A model generated the notes under the pieces. That model was not told where the DNA came from. It made no database searches and saw only the letters and a list, made by a program, of their open reading frames with translations. Source: Roseiarcus sp963717215 (lineage in GTDB: Bacteria > Pseudomonadota > Alphaproteobacteria > Rhizobiales > Beijerinckiaceae). Taken from it: 64,000 nt of DNA. The DNA lies in the NCBI GenBank assembly GCA_963717215.1, contig CAVQVS010000006.1:62001-126000 (forward strand), in the 5' to 3' direction. Position numbers and translations under genes: made by a program. Of this stretch, positions 8,963 to 17,561 are shown one piece after another (within the stretch, counting starts at the first letter, position 1; every line of letters starts with the position of its first letter).

Positions 8963-9742
8963 TCAATCCAGGTCCATCCTTGCCCAGGCCACGCCGCCGT
9001 CCACAACCAGGGTGTCCCCAACCACGTAGTCTCCCGCCCGCGAGGCAAGGAAAACGGCGGCGCCCGCCATGTCCTCCGGAGAACCGATGCGGCGAGCCGG
9101 GATTTTTTTGCTCAACGCTTCGCTGTGGTCCCGCGCGACCTTGTTCATGTTCGAAGCAAAGGCTCCCGGCGCAATCGCGGATACGACGATGTCCTGTGGC
9201 GCGAGCTCAAGCGCAAGCCGCTTGGTCAAGTGGATCAGCCCGGCTTTGGACGCCGCGTAGGAATAGGTCGGCAGCATGCTGACGGAAAGTCCGTCGATCG
9301 AGGCAATGTTGATGATCTTTGCGGGCCGCTCCCGGCTTGCCGCGCCGCGCAGAGCGCCAAGCAAAGCCTGGATCAGGAAGAACGGAGCCTTGACGTTCAG
9401 GTCCATGACCTTATCCCAGCCGCTCTCGGGAAAGCCTTCGATCGGCTCACCCCAGGCCGCACCGGCGTTGTTGACGAGAATGTCGAGCCGGGATTCCCTC
9501 GCCAGATAGAGATCGGCGAGCGCCCTCGCGCCCGCCGCCCCCGACGCGTCGCAGGCTATCGCCGCACATTCGCCGAAAGTTGAGAGGCGCTCGGCTGTCT
9601 CCTCGCAGGCTGAGCCTTTCCGCGCCGAGATGTAGACTTTTGCGCCGGCTCGGACGAAACCTTCGGCGATCATCTCGCCGATGCCGCGCGACCCCCCTGT
9701 AACGAGGGCCGTGCGCCCTTTGAGAGAAAAGAGATCTTGCAT
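8963..9742 (-). CDS. Short-chain dehydrogenase/reductase
   Basis: A 259-residue classical SDR. It has the cofactor motif TGGSRGIG near the N-terminus, the NNAG motif (DILVNNAGAAWG), a catalytic serine in IINIASIDGLS, and the catalytic Tyr-Lys pair in YSYAASKAG. The C-terminus is the usual GDTLVVDGGVAWA. The substrate is not evident. It lies 58 bp downstream of the acyl-CoA ligase on the same strand, so a role with acyl-CoA or beta-oxidation intermediates is plausible but unproven. Members of this subgroup are often annotated as gluconate 5-dehydrogenase or 3-oxoacyl reductase by similarity only. Confidence 0.88.
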   Translation of the reverse strand: MQDLFSLKGRTALVTGGSRGIGEMIAEGFVRAGAKVYISARKGSACEETAERLSTFGECAAIACDASGAAGARALADLYLARESRLDILVNNAGAAWGEPIEGFPESGWDKVMDLNVKAPFFLIQALLGALRGAASRERPAKIINIASIDGLSVSMLPTYSYAASKAGLIHLTKRLALELAPQDIVVSAIAPGAFASNMNKVARDHSEALSKKIPARRIGSPEDMAGAAVFLASRAGDYVVGDTLVVDGGVAWARMDLD

Positions 9743-9800
9743 CGGCCGTCTCGCGTGTATCGGTGGAGGGGTTCGGGCGGCCGTCGAGACCGATCGGCCG

Positions 9801-11426
9801 CTACGCAGTCGGCAGCTTGTAGCCCTTGAACGTCTCCCGCAGCTTCAGCTTGTTGATCTTGCCGGTTGCGGTGTGGGGGATCTCCTTCACTACCTGCATA
9901 TCGTCGGGCATCCACCACTTTGCGATGCGAGGCTTCAGGAACTCGAGCACCTCGGCGCTCTGGGGGGAATGCCCTTCCTTCGCCACAACGACGAGCAACG
10001 GCCGTTCGTCCCATTTCGGATGGGCGATGCCGATGACGGCGGCCTCGGCGACATCGGGGTGGCCAACAGCCAGGTTCTCGATGTCGATGGTCGAGATCCA
10101 CTCGCCGCCCGACTTGATCACGTCCTTCGCGCGATCCGTGATCTGCATGAACCCTTCGGAATCGATGGTCGCGACATCACCGGTGTCGAAGAATCCGTGT
10201 TCGTCGAGAATCTCCGTATCGTCCTTGAAGTATTTGTCCACGACAGAGAAGCCCCGAACTTTTAACCGGCCGAAGCGCTTGCCGTCCCAGGGCAGTTCCT
10301 TGTTTTCATCGTCGACGATCTTCATCTCGACGCCAAATGGCGCCCAGCCCTGCTTGGACTGCATTGCAAGCTTTTGATCGCCCGAAAGGGCTTTCGCGCT
10401 CGGCTTGAGGGCGCCTGCCGAGCCAACGGGGCTCATCTCCGTCATGCCCCAGGCGTGCCGAACGATGACGCCGTAATCCTCCTGGAAGGCGCGGATCATC
10501 TCGGGCGGACAGGCCGACCCGCCAATGCCGACGAATTTGAGCGTCGTCAGCTTCTTGTTCTCCTTGCGCAGATAGTGAAGAAGGCCGAGCCAGACGGTCG
10601 GCACAGCCGCCGTCATCGTCACCTTCTCGGTTTCGAGGAGATCATAGACGGAGGCGCCATCGAGCCGCGGGCCCGGCATCACCATGCTCGCGCCGCGCAT
10701 CGGGCAGGAGAGCGCGAGGCCCCACGAATTGGCGTGGAACATGGGCACCACGGGCAGGACCGCATCATCCGACGTCACCGTGAGGCACGCGGACGTGCTC
10801 GCCATCGTCGAATGCAGGAGATTCGAGCGATGCGAGTAGAGCACGCCCTTCGGGTTTCCGGTCGTGCCGGAGGTGTAGCAGAGTCCGGCCGCGGTCCGCT
10901 CGTCGAACTCCTTCCAGGCAAAATCGTCGTCGACCTCCCCGATCCAATCTTCGTAGGCGACGGCGTTCTTGAGTTTCGTCGCCGGCATGTGCGCGCTGTC
11001 CGTCAGAACGACGTAGCGCTCGATCGTCGGCAGCCGGTCGGCGAGCCCCTCCATCAATTGCACGAAGGTCAGGTCGAGGAACACGAGCCGATCTTCGGCG
11101 TCGTTCATGATCCAGGCGATTTGCTCGGGGAAGAGCCGCGGGTTAACGGTGTGGTAGATCCCGCCGACGCCGACGATGCCATACCAGGTTTCGAGATGGC
11201 GATAGCCGTTCCAGGCCAGGGTCGCGACGCGATCGCCGAGCCTGATCCCGTCACGCTCGAGGCGTTTGGCGACTTTGAGCGCGCGTTGCCGGACCTCGCG
11301 ATAGTTGGTGGTGTGCATCGGCCCTTCGACCGTCCGCGAGGCGACCTGTTGCTCGGGGAACTGGACGGCGGCGAAATCGATGACCTTGTGCATCAGCAGG
11401 GGCCAATCCTGCATCCGTCCCAACAT
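9801..11426 (-). CDS. Fatty-acid/acyl-CoA ligase (AMP-forming)
   Basis: Activates a carboxylic acid to its acyl-CoA through an acyl-adenylate. The 541-residue ANL-superfamily protein has the P-loop-like LCYTSGTTGNPKGVLYSHRS, the VPMFHANSWG segment, the adenine site GMTEMSP, the hinge GFFDTGDVATID and the catalytic C-terminal lysine in PHTATGKINKLKLRE. Close relatives are medium- or long-chain fatty-acyl-CoA synthetases; the MFHANSWG pattern fits the dimethylsulfoniopropionate/medium-chain ligase group. I chose ATG 11426, which has a GGGAGA ribosome site 6 bases upstream, over ATG 11450. It diverges from a MarR regulator. Confidence 0.93.
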   Translation of the reverse strand: MLGRMQDWPLLMHKVIDFAAVQFPEQQVASRTVEGPMHTTNYREVRQRALKVAKRLERDGIRLGDRVATLAWNGYRHLETWYGIVGVGGIYHTVNPRLFPEQIAWIMNDAEDRLVFLDLTFVQLMEGLADRLPTIERYVVLTDSAHMPATKLKNAVAYEDWIGEVDDDFAWKEFDERTAAGLCYTSGTTGNPKGVLYSHRSNLLHSTMASTSACLTVTSDDAVLPVVPMFHANSWGLALSCPMRGASMVMPGPRLDGASVYDLLETEKVTMTAAVPTVWLGLLHYLRKENKKLTTLKFVGIGGSACPPEMIRAFQEDYGVIVRHAWGMTEMSPVGSAGALKPSAKALSGDQKLAMQSKQGWAPFGVEMKIVDDENKELPWDGKRFGRLKVRGFSVVDKYFKDDTEILDEHGFFDTGDVATIDSEGFMQITDRAKDVIKSGGEWISTIDIENLAVGHPDVAEAAVIGIAHPKWDERPLLVVVAKEGHSPQSAEVLEFLKPRIAKWWMPDDMQVVKEIPHTATGKINKLKLRETFKGYKLPTA

Positions 11427-11569
11427 GCGTTTGTCTCCCGACTGTCTCATTGGCGCTTGATTGCAGCGCGCGGATTGTTCATGGGACTATCACACTGGCG
11501 CCCTGTGCCCCGCTTTGCAATCCGCCGAAGGCTTTCTCGCCGCTGCGACCCGCACCGAACAGGAGACCG

Positions 11570-12046
11570 ATGCCTGACCGGCAGAACGCCGACCGCTCCG
11601 TCCGCGTCTGGTTTCGCCTCATTCGCCTCGAGGCGCGCATGCAGGTCGCGGTTGCCGAGCGCCTGCGCGAGATCGGCCTTTCGATCCCGCAATGCGACGT
11701 GCTGACCACGCTGACCGAGCGCGAGGGCGTGAGCCAGCAGGAACTGGCCACACGGCTTTATGTCACCAAGGGCAACATCTCCGGCCTGATCGACCGGCTG
11801 GCGGAAGCGGGCCTGGTCGAGCGCCGCTCAACGGCCAGCGACCGCCGCCAGCACGCCATCTATCTTACCGAGGCCGGCCGCCAGATGGCGGAGAGGGCGA
11901 TCGCCGTCCAGCATCGCTGGATCGCTTCCACGTTAGGCCGCATGGCCGAGCCGGACCTTGAAGCGCTGGAGGCGAAGCTGGTGGCGCTCAGGGACCTCGT
12001 GCGCGAAGCGGAGACGCCTGAGCCGGCGTCCTCGGCGAAGGGGTGA
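11570..12046 (+). CDS. MarR-family transcriptional regulator
   Basis: A 158-residue winged-helix regulator. The recognition region is QQELATRLYVTKGNISGLID followed by the wing RRSTASDRRQHAIYLTEAG, with long dimerisation helices at both ends. AGGAGA lies 3 bases before the ATG. It is divergent from the acyl-CoA ligase (about 140 bp between starts), the usual arrangement for a local regulator sensing an aromatic or fatty acid ligand, so control of the ligase and SDR is the likely role. Confidence 0.9.
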   Translation: MPDRQNADRSVRVWFRLIRLEARMQVAVAERLREIGLSIPQCDVLTTLTEREGVSQQELATRLYVTKGNISGLIDRLAEAGLVERRSTASDRRQHAIYLTEAGRQMAERAIAVQHRWIASTLGRMAEPDLEALEAKLVALRDLVREAETPEPASSAKG

Positions 12047-12434
12047 GCGGCGCCCCGTTAACGAGTCCGTTTTGAGGAATTCCAAGGGGTTGCGGCACGT
12101 TTAGCGAGTCGGTGGCTACGAGAGGCCGAACTCTCGATCATCCGGTCCGCATACCCCGGGAAGCGAAAAGACCCGATTTCGCCTGGCGAAACGAAGCGTT
12201 TCGCCAGAAGGCTATTAAGTTATTGATCTCATTGACGTAAGCAAATCAACCATTTCGCGGAATCGTGAGTTTTCAAGAGCTTAGTCGACGTTTCGTTTCG
12301 CTGTTTTCGCACTTTCTGTCGGGCGCCAAATTTGGCGCTCGCGCCTTCACCTCCAACCTGTTCATCATAGCCTGAAATTCCGAAATATGGAAGCTTTTAT
12401 CGGCTGGAAGAGAGCGCCGCCGCCTCGCTTCCCC
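12047..12434. other. Intergenic region between convergent genes, two palindromes
   Basis: No gene is seen. Two strong dyads are present: CTGGCGAAAC-GAAGC-GTTTCGCCAG at 12183-12207 (10-bp perfect stem, 5-nt loop) and GCGCCAAATTTGGCGC at 12323-12338 (16-bp perfect palindrome without loop). The first could be a bidirectional terminator for the MarR gene and the aldehyde dehydrogenase, although it lacks a T-run. The second looks more like a protein-binding site. Confidence 0.55.
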
Positions 12435-13883
12435 TCATCTGTCGAGCCCGCCCATCAGCATGTATTTGAGCTCGACGAACTCCTCGACGCCGTGGCGCGA
12501 GCCCTCGCGGCCGATGCCCGATTCCTTCACCCCGCCAAACGGCGCGAGCTCGCTCGAGATCGCGCCGGTGTTGATGCCGACCATGCCGTATTCGAGCGCC
12601 TCCGCCACGCGCCAGACGCGGCCGAGATCGCGGGCGTAGAAGTAGGACGCGAGGCCGAATTGGGTGTCGTTGGCTTTGGCGATGACGTCGGCTTCGTCCT
12701 TGAAGCGGAAGACCGGCGCTACGGGACCGAAGGTTTCTTCCTTCGCGACCAGCATCGAGGAATCGACGCCGGAAATGACCGTCGGCTCGTAGAAGGTGCG
12801 GCCAAGCGCATGGCGCTTGCCGCCGACGACGACTTTCGCGCCCTTCTTCACAGCGTCCGCGACGTGCTCCTCGACCTTCGTCACCGCCGCCTCGTTGATG
12901 AGCGGCCCCTGCATGACGCCGGCCTCCGTCCCGTCGCCCACCTTGAGCTTTGAGACCGCGGCCGTGAGCTTGGCGACGAAGGAATCGTAGATCCCCTCCT
13001 GCGCGTAGATGCGATTGGCGCAGACGCAGGTCTGGCCCATGTTGCGGAATTTCGAGATGATCGCGCCCTCGACGGCCGCGTCGACATGCGCGTCGTCGAA
13101 GACGATGAACGGCGCGTTGCCGCCGAGTTCGAGACCGACCTTCTTCACCGTGCCGGCCGCCTGCGCCATCAAAACCTTGCCGACCTCGGTCGAACCTGTG
13201 AAGCCGACCACCCGGACGGCCGGATGCTCGGTCATCGCCTTGCCGATCGCGCGCGCGTCGCCGGTGACAAAATTGAGAACCCCGGGCGGCAGGCCGGCGC
13301 GCTGCGCAAGTTCGCCAAGCGCGAGCGCGGTCAGCGGCGTCTCGCCGGCAGGCTTCGCCACCACGGTGCAGCCGACAGCGATCGCCGGCGCGACCTTGCG
13401 GGTGATCATGGCGGCGGGAAAATTCCACGGCGTTATCGCCGCGACGACGCCAATCGGCTGCTTGATGACGACGATGCGGGAATCGGCGCGGAAGGTCGGA
13501 TTGACCTCGCCATAGATGCGCTTCGCTTCTTCGCCGAAAAACTCGATATAGGCGGCGGCGTAGTCGACCTCGCCACGCGCCTCCGCGAGCGGCTTGCCCT
13601 GTTCGCTGGTCATGATGAGCGCGATGTCGTCGCGATTGGCGATGATGAGGTCGAACCAGCGACGCAAGATCTGCGCGCGTTCCTTCGGCAAGGTTTTCGC
13701 CCAGGGGCCGAAGGCGCGCTGCGCCGCCTCGATCGCGCCGATCGTCTCGGCTTCGCCAAAGCGCGGCGTCTTCGCGAGCACTACACCGGTCGCAGGGTTC
13801 GTTATGGCGCGCGTCCCCTCCCCCACCCATTTCCCGTCAACGAGACACTGGTGCTTCAGGAGTGAGGGATCAGCGAGTTTCAT
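12435..13883 (-). CDS. gabD: NAD(P)-dependent succinate-semialdehyde dehydrogenase family protein
   Basis: Oxidises an aldehyde, most likely succinate semialdehyde, to the acid. The 482 residues match GabD length. Visible motifs are ITPWNFPAAMITRKVAPAIA, the NAD site GFTGSTEVGK, the general base in KKVGLELGGNAPFIV, the catalytic cysteine in NMGQTCVCANRI (second Cys two residues on, as in redox-regulated GabD) and the C-terminal GGVKESGIGREGS. It stands alone between convergent MarR and a co-directional MFS gene. Glutarate semialdehyde is an alternative substrate for close homologues. Confidence 0.92.
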   Translation of the reverse strand: MKLADPSLLKHQCLVDGKWVGEGTRAITNPATGVVLAKTPRFGEAETIGAIEAAQRAFGPWAKTLPKERAQILRRWFDLIIANRDDIALIMTSEQGKPLAEARGEVDYAAAYIEFFGEEAKRIYGEVNPTFRADSRIVVIKQPIGVVAAITPWNFPAAMITRKVAPAIAVGCTVVAKPAGETPLTALALGELAQRAGLPPGVLNFVTGDARAIGKAMTEHPAVRVVGFTGSTEVGKVLMAQAAGTVKKVGLELGGNAPFIVFDDAHVDAAVEGAIISKFRNMGQTCVCANRIYAQEGIYDSFVAKLTAAVSKLKVGDGTEAGVMQGPLINEAAVTKVEEHVADAVKKGAKVVVGGKRHALGRTFYEPTVISGVDSSMLVAKEETFGPVAPVFRFKDEADVIAKANDTQFGLASYFYARDLGRVWRVAEALEYGMVGINTGAISSELAPFGGVKESGIGREGSRHGVEEFVELKYMLMGGLDR

Positions 13884-13933
13884 CGGGCAAGCCTCCGGTT
13901 TGGAGGGCTTATAGCAAACAGGGTGCGCCGCGG

Positions 13934-15442
13934 TCAGGCGGAATTCTTCTCCTTAGGCGCCCGCTTTCGAATCATCGAAAGGGCGCCGGTGATTGCAGCG
14001 AAGACGGCAAGCATGATCAGTCCTGCCGCCACCGCCTCGACGAAATGATGGGATGAGAAATCGGCGAGCCTCCGGTCGGTCGAACCGCGCGCGACCTGTA
14101 GCCGCCAGGACAGCATCGCGGACGCACTGGCGACGCCCGCAACAGTGCCGAGAATGCGCGTCAGATTGAGGAACCCGCCAGCCACGCCCGAAAGATTGGC
14201 CGGCGCGACGTTGATCGTCGCGTGGTTGTTCGGCGCAATGAACAGCCCAAGCCCCGCCCCGAAAGCCGCAAGGCCGATCGCCCCGATCCAGAGATTAGCG
14301 ACAGGCTGCATCACGATCGCGGTCAACGCGAGCAAGGCCACAAGGCATATCGCCATTCCGGCGACGCTGAGGAGACGCGTCCCCATCCGGTCCGCGAGCC
14401 CGCCCGCGAATGGCGCGACGATTCCGAGGCTGATCGGAATGATGGCCAGCTTGAACCCCGCGGCGACGGCGCTCTCCTCGTAACCCCGCACAAGCGCGAA
14501 TGAAGCAAGGAAGAACATGCCGTAGAGCATGGCGTACGCCAAAGCGCAGGCCAGCGCTCCGGCGAGAAACGCTGGCTCATCGAGCAGCGCAAGATCGATC
14601 AGGGGCGAACGCGCCCCGTGTTCCTGCCTCACGAACAGGAAAATGAGCACGATCGCGGCGCCGACCGTACCGAGGAGCGCTGGCGAGGTCAGCCCCCAGG
14701 CTGAAACCTGATTGAGCGCGAGCACCGCAAACGCCAATGCGGGCGCGAGCAGGAGACCGCCGCGCCAGTCGAACCTTTGGTCTGGATTCTGCTGCGCTGT
14801 CACGGGAAGCACGAACCAGCTGGCGGCGATGGCGATGAGCCCGAAGGGCACATTGATCCAGAACACCCAAGGCCAGCCCAATGTCCCCAGGAGCAGACCG
14901 CCGATAACCGGGCCGGCGCTGATCCCGACCGCTTGCGCTCCGGCATACACGCCAAGCGCCCGCGCGCGCAGGCTTTTGTCCGTGGACGTCACGACAAGCG
15001 CCATGCTGTTGGCTCCAAGCATGGCCCCGCCGAAGCCTTGCAGGAACCGAAACGCGATCAGCGTGGCGAGGTCCGGCGCAAAGCCGCAGAGCGCGCTCGC
15101 TCCGGTGAACACCACAAAGCCGACGATGTAGAGGAGCTTCCTGCCGAAGATCTGGCAGAGCTGAGCGAAGATCGGCATGAACGCGGCGACGCCGAGCAGA
15201 TAGGCGAGCGCGACCCAGCTTACGCTTTCCAGCGTGGAGTCGAATACGCGTCCCAGGGTTGGCAATGCGAGTTGCACGATGCTCGCGTCGACCTGGCCCA
15301 TGAACGCGCCGATGCAGGTCACTGCGACGATCAGCCACGGGTAGAAGGGCAAGCCAACGAGGCGCGCCAACGGAGGCGGCTCCGCGCCATGGCGGATGAG
15401 GTCGCTCACGCGAAAACCAGGCGCAGAGCCTTCGACGCTCAT
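13934..15442 (-). CDS. MFS multidrug exporter, DHA2 (14-helix) type
   Basis: A 502-residue inner-membrane transporter with about 14 hydrophobic segments. Characteristic motifs are GQVDASIVQLALPTLGRVF in the first helix region, the loop motif FAQLCQIFGRKLLYIVG and the motif-C-like GVYAGAQAVGISAGPVIGG, which is typical of proton-driven antiporters. The start used, MSVEGSAPGFRV, removes an unsupported upstream extension. The next gene on the same strand is gabD, 50 bp away, but no functional link is evident. The exported compound is unknown. Confidence 0.9.
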   Translation of the reverse strand: MSVEGSAPGFRVSDLIRHGAEPPPLARLVGLPFYPWLIVAVTCIGAFMGQVDASIVQLALPTLGRVFDSTLESVSWVALAYLLGVAAFMPIFAQLCQIFGRKLLYIVGFVVFTGASALCGFAPDLATLIAFRFLQGFGGAMLGANSMALVVTSTDKSLRARALGVYAGAQAVGISAGPVIGGLLLGTLGWPWVFWINVPFGLIAIAASWFVLPVTAQQNPDQRFDWRGGLLLAPALAFAVLALNQVSAWGLTSPALLGTVGAAIVLIFLFVRQEHGARSPLIDLALLDEPAFLAGALACALAYAMLYGMFFLASFALVRGYEESAVAAGFKLAIIPISLGIVAPFAGGLADRMGTRLLSVAGMAICLVALLALTAIVMQPVANLWIGAIGLAAFGAGLGLFIAPNNHATINVAPANLSGVAGGFLNLTRILGTVAGVASASAMLSWRLQVARGSTDRRLADFSSHHFVEAVAAGLIMLAVFAAITGALSMIRKRAPKEKNSA

Positions 15443-15642
15443 TCGACCCCCCGCCCCATTCCGCGACGCCGGGGCCATATGGATGGTGGGCGCGCGCAAA
15501 AATCAAGCGCTGGAGCCGACGAGATCGCCGCGGAGGCGTCCCTTGCGCCCGGATGTCGAAATCGGCCGCCCTCGCACGTCTTGCTATTGATGGCGTGCTC
15601 GCACGATCGCTCCAACCCGCCGTCGAAGGGGAGGCAAACCTC

Positions 15643-16035
15643 ATGACAACCGATCTTTGGTACCTTGCACTCACGGCAATGCTGACGGCGGCGCTCTGGA
15701 TTCCTTACATTGTCTGCCAGGTGATGACGAACGGGCCCCTGTCTGGGGAAAACTACGTCGACCCCGCGCCCCGTCCCGTCCCCCTTTGGGGTCAGCGTGC
15801 TCATCGCGCCTATCTCAACGCGGTCGAATGTTTCGCTCCATTCGCCGCGCTCGTGATTGTCGCTCAAATCGCTGGAAAGGCGAACGCGATGACAGCGTTT
15901 TGGGCGATGAGCTTTTTCTGGATCAGACTCGCGCACGCGATCGTCTACTGGGCAGCTATCCCCTACCTGCGAACGGTGCTGTTCACCCTAGGCTTCGTTT
16001 GCGTCGCAGGGATTTTCTGGCAGGTGATCAGGTAG
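15643..16035 (+). CDS. MAPEG-family integral membrane protein
   Basis: A 130-residue protein with four hydrophobic segments. The order of motifs fits MAPEG (microsomal-GST-like) proteins: an N-terminal helix, then WGQRAHRAYLNAVECFAPFA with the conserved Arg/His/Asn/Glu loop, then FWIRLAHAIVYWAAIPYLRT. A ribosome site AAGGGGAGG lies upstream of the ATG. Bacterial members may conjugate glutathione or reduce peroxides, but no activity is established for this group. It is divergent from the MFS exporter, with about 200 bp between starts. Confidence 0.85.
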   Translation: MTTDLWYLALTAMLTAALWIPYIVCQVMTNGPLSGENYVDPAPRPVPLWGQRAHRAYLNAVECFAPFAALVIVAQIAGKANAMTAFWAMSFFWIRLAHAIVYWAAIPYLRTVLFTLGFVCVAGIFWQVIR

Positions 16036-16067
16036 TCTCGGCGGAGGGCGTTGACCGACGGCGCCGG

Positions 16068-17561
16068 TCACCGCTCCCGCATCGCCTTCGAGGCGACCTC
16101 GACCAGTGGCGAGAACAAATATTCGAGCATGCGCCGCGCGCCCGTCTTGAGCTCGACCGTCACCGCCATGCCGGACGTGAGCGGCTGGGTCGCGCCGTCG
16201 ACCGCAATCGTTTCCGCGTCGGGCTTGAGCACGACCGGGAACACGAGATTTTGCGTGCGCTCGCCGCCGGCAAAACCCGCTGCGTTCGAGACGCGCGTCG
16301 GATCGCCCTCGATCGCGTTGGCGTCGGGCTCAGGGATCGCGTCCTTGGCGATGCGTGTGACATGCGCTCTGATCGAGCCGTAGCGGGTGAAGGGGAAGGA
16401 TTCGATCTTGACCACCGCCTCCTGGCCGATTCTGACGAAGCCGATGTCGCGATTGCGCACATAGGCCTGGATCTCGAGCCCCGAATTCTCGGGCACGATG
16501 CGCATGATCTCCTGGCCGCTCGTGACCACCTGGCCGGTGTTGGTGATGATCGACGATTGCACGCGGCCCGCGATCGGCGCTCTCAGCGTCAAATGATCAA
16601 GCTGAGCCTGAGCCTTGGCGAGACGCTGCTCAATATCTTCCGCGTGCCGCTCGGCCTCCTCGAGCTTCTGCGCGTTCTCCGAGATGAAATCCTGGACGGT
16701 CTTGTCGGAATTGCGGGCGATGACCTCGAGCCCCGCGGAGAGGGAAGCGAGATCCTGCTCCTGCTTGGCCTCCTGGGTGATTTGATATTGCAGCGTTTCG
16801 GTGGCGTCGATGACCGCAGCCCGCGCGCCCGACTTCATGTCGACGAGCTTCGTGCGCATGGCGACGCGCTCCTGCAGGGTCGCGACGAGGTTTTTCTGGG
16901 TTGCGATCGTCTCCGTCAGTTTTTCGCCTTCAGCGGTCTTCTGCGCGCGCTCGGCGTCAAATGAGGCGACGTTTGCCGCCAGTTGTCCGAGATCGGCTGC
17001 GAGAACACGGGTTTCGCGCTCGCGCAACGCTGGCGCCACACTGTCCGGCCAATCGATTGCCGGGGGAGACTCGAAACGATGCGACCGCGCGCTCAAGAGC
17101 GCGGTCTTGCGGCGCAGGATTTCCGCCCGCGCCGACGCAAGCTCCGCGCGCGCGCCTTCCGCGTCAGCCAGGGCCGTCGAGCGGTCGAGCTCGACCAGTA
17201 CGTCGCCCGCCTGCACGAGCGAGCCGTTGCTGACGCTGATGGCTTCGACCTTGCCCGTTTCCAGGGGCTCGACGACCTTCACCTGTCCCATCGGCTGGAA
17301 CTTGCCTTGCGCGGCGGCGACGATGTCGACGCGGCCGAAATACGCCCAAGCCAGCGCTGCGACGACGAAGGCGCAGATGATCCATAAGAAGGCGACATGG
17401 ACCGGCGACGGCGGCGTTTCGAGAATCTCGAGCGCCGGGGCGAGGAACTCCCGGTCGCTGAGATTCATGCCCGGCGCCTTCAACCGAGTGAGCGCGCGTA
17501 ACGCGAGCACCTTGACGGAGCGCGCCTTGTCGCTGGGCGCCGCGGCCGGGATGAGGGTCAC
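16068..17561 (-). CDS. Type I secretion membrane-fusion protein, HlyD family
   Basis: The adaptor that links the ABC exporter to an outer-membrane channel. 497 residues: a cytoplasmic N-terminus, one membrane helix (VAFLWIICAFVVAALAWAYF), a lipoyl half-motif (VVEPLETGKVEAISVSNGSL), a long coiled coil of about 200 residues, the second lipoyl half (LTLRAPIAGRVQSS) and a beta-barrel with GMAVTVELKTG near the C-terminus. The GTG start at 17561 overlaps the ABC gene's TGA (GTGA), the normal tight T1SS coupling. A later ATG at 17468 (MNLSDREFLAP) is an alternative. Confidence 0.92.
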   Translation of the reverse strand: MTLIPAAAPSDKARSVKVLALRALTRLKAPGMNLSDREFLAPALEILETPPSPVHVAFLWIICAFVVAALAWAYFGRVDIVAAAQGKFQPMGQVKVVEPLETGKVEAISVSNGSLVQAGDVLVELDRSTALADAEGARAELASARAEILRRKTALLSARSHRFESPPAIDWPDSVAPALRERETRVLAADLGQLAANVASFDAERAQKTAEGEKLTETIATQKNLVATLQERVAMRTKLVDMKSGARAAVIDATETLQYQITQEAKQEQDLASLSAGLEVIARNSDKTVQDFISENAQKLEEAERHAEDIEQRLAKAQAQLDHLTLRAPIAGRVQSSIITNTGQVVTSGQEIMRIVPENSGLEIQAYVRNRDIGFVRIGQEAVVKIESFPFTRYGSIRAHVTRIAKDAIPEPDANAIEGDPTRVSNAAGFAGGERTQNLVFPVVLKPDAETIAVDGATQPLTSGMAVTVELKTGARRMLEYLFSPLVEVASKAMRER

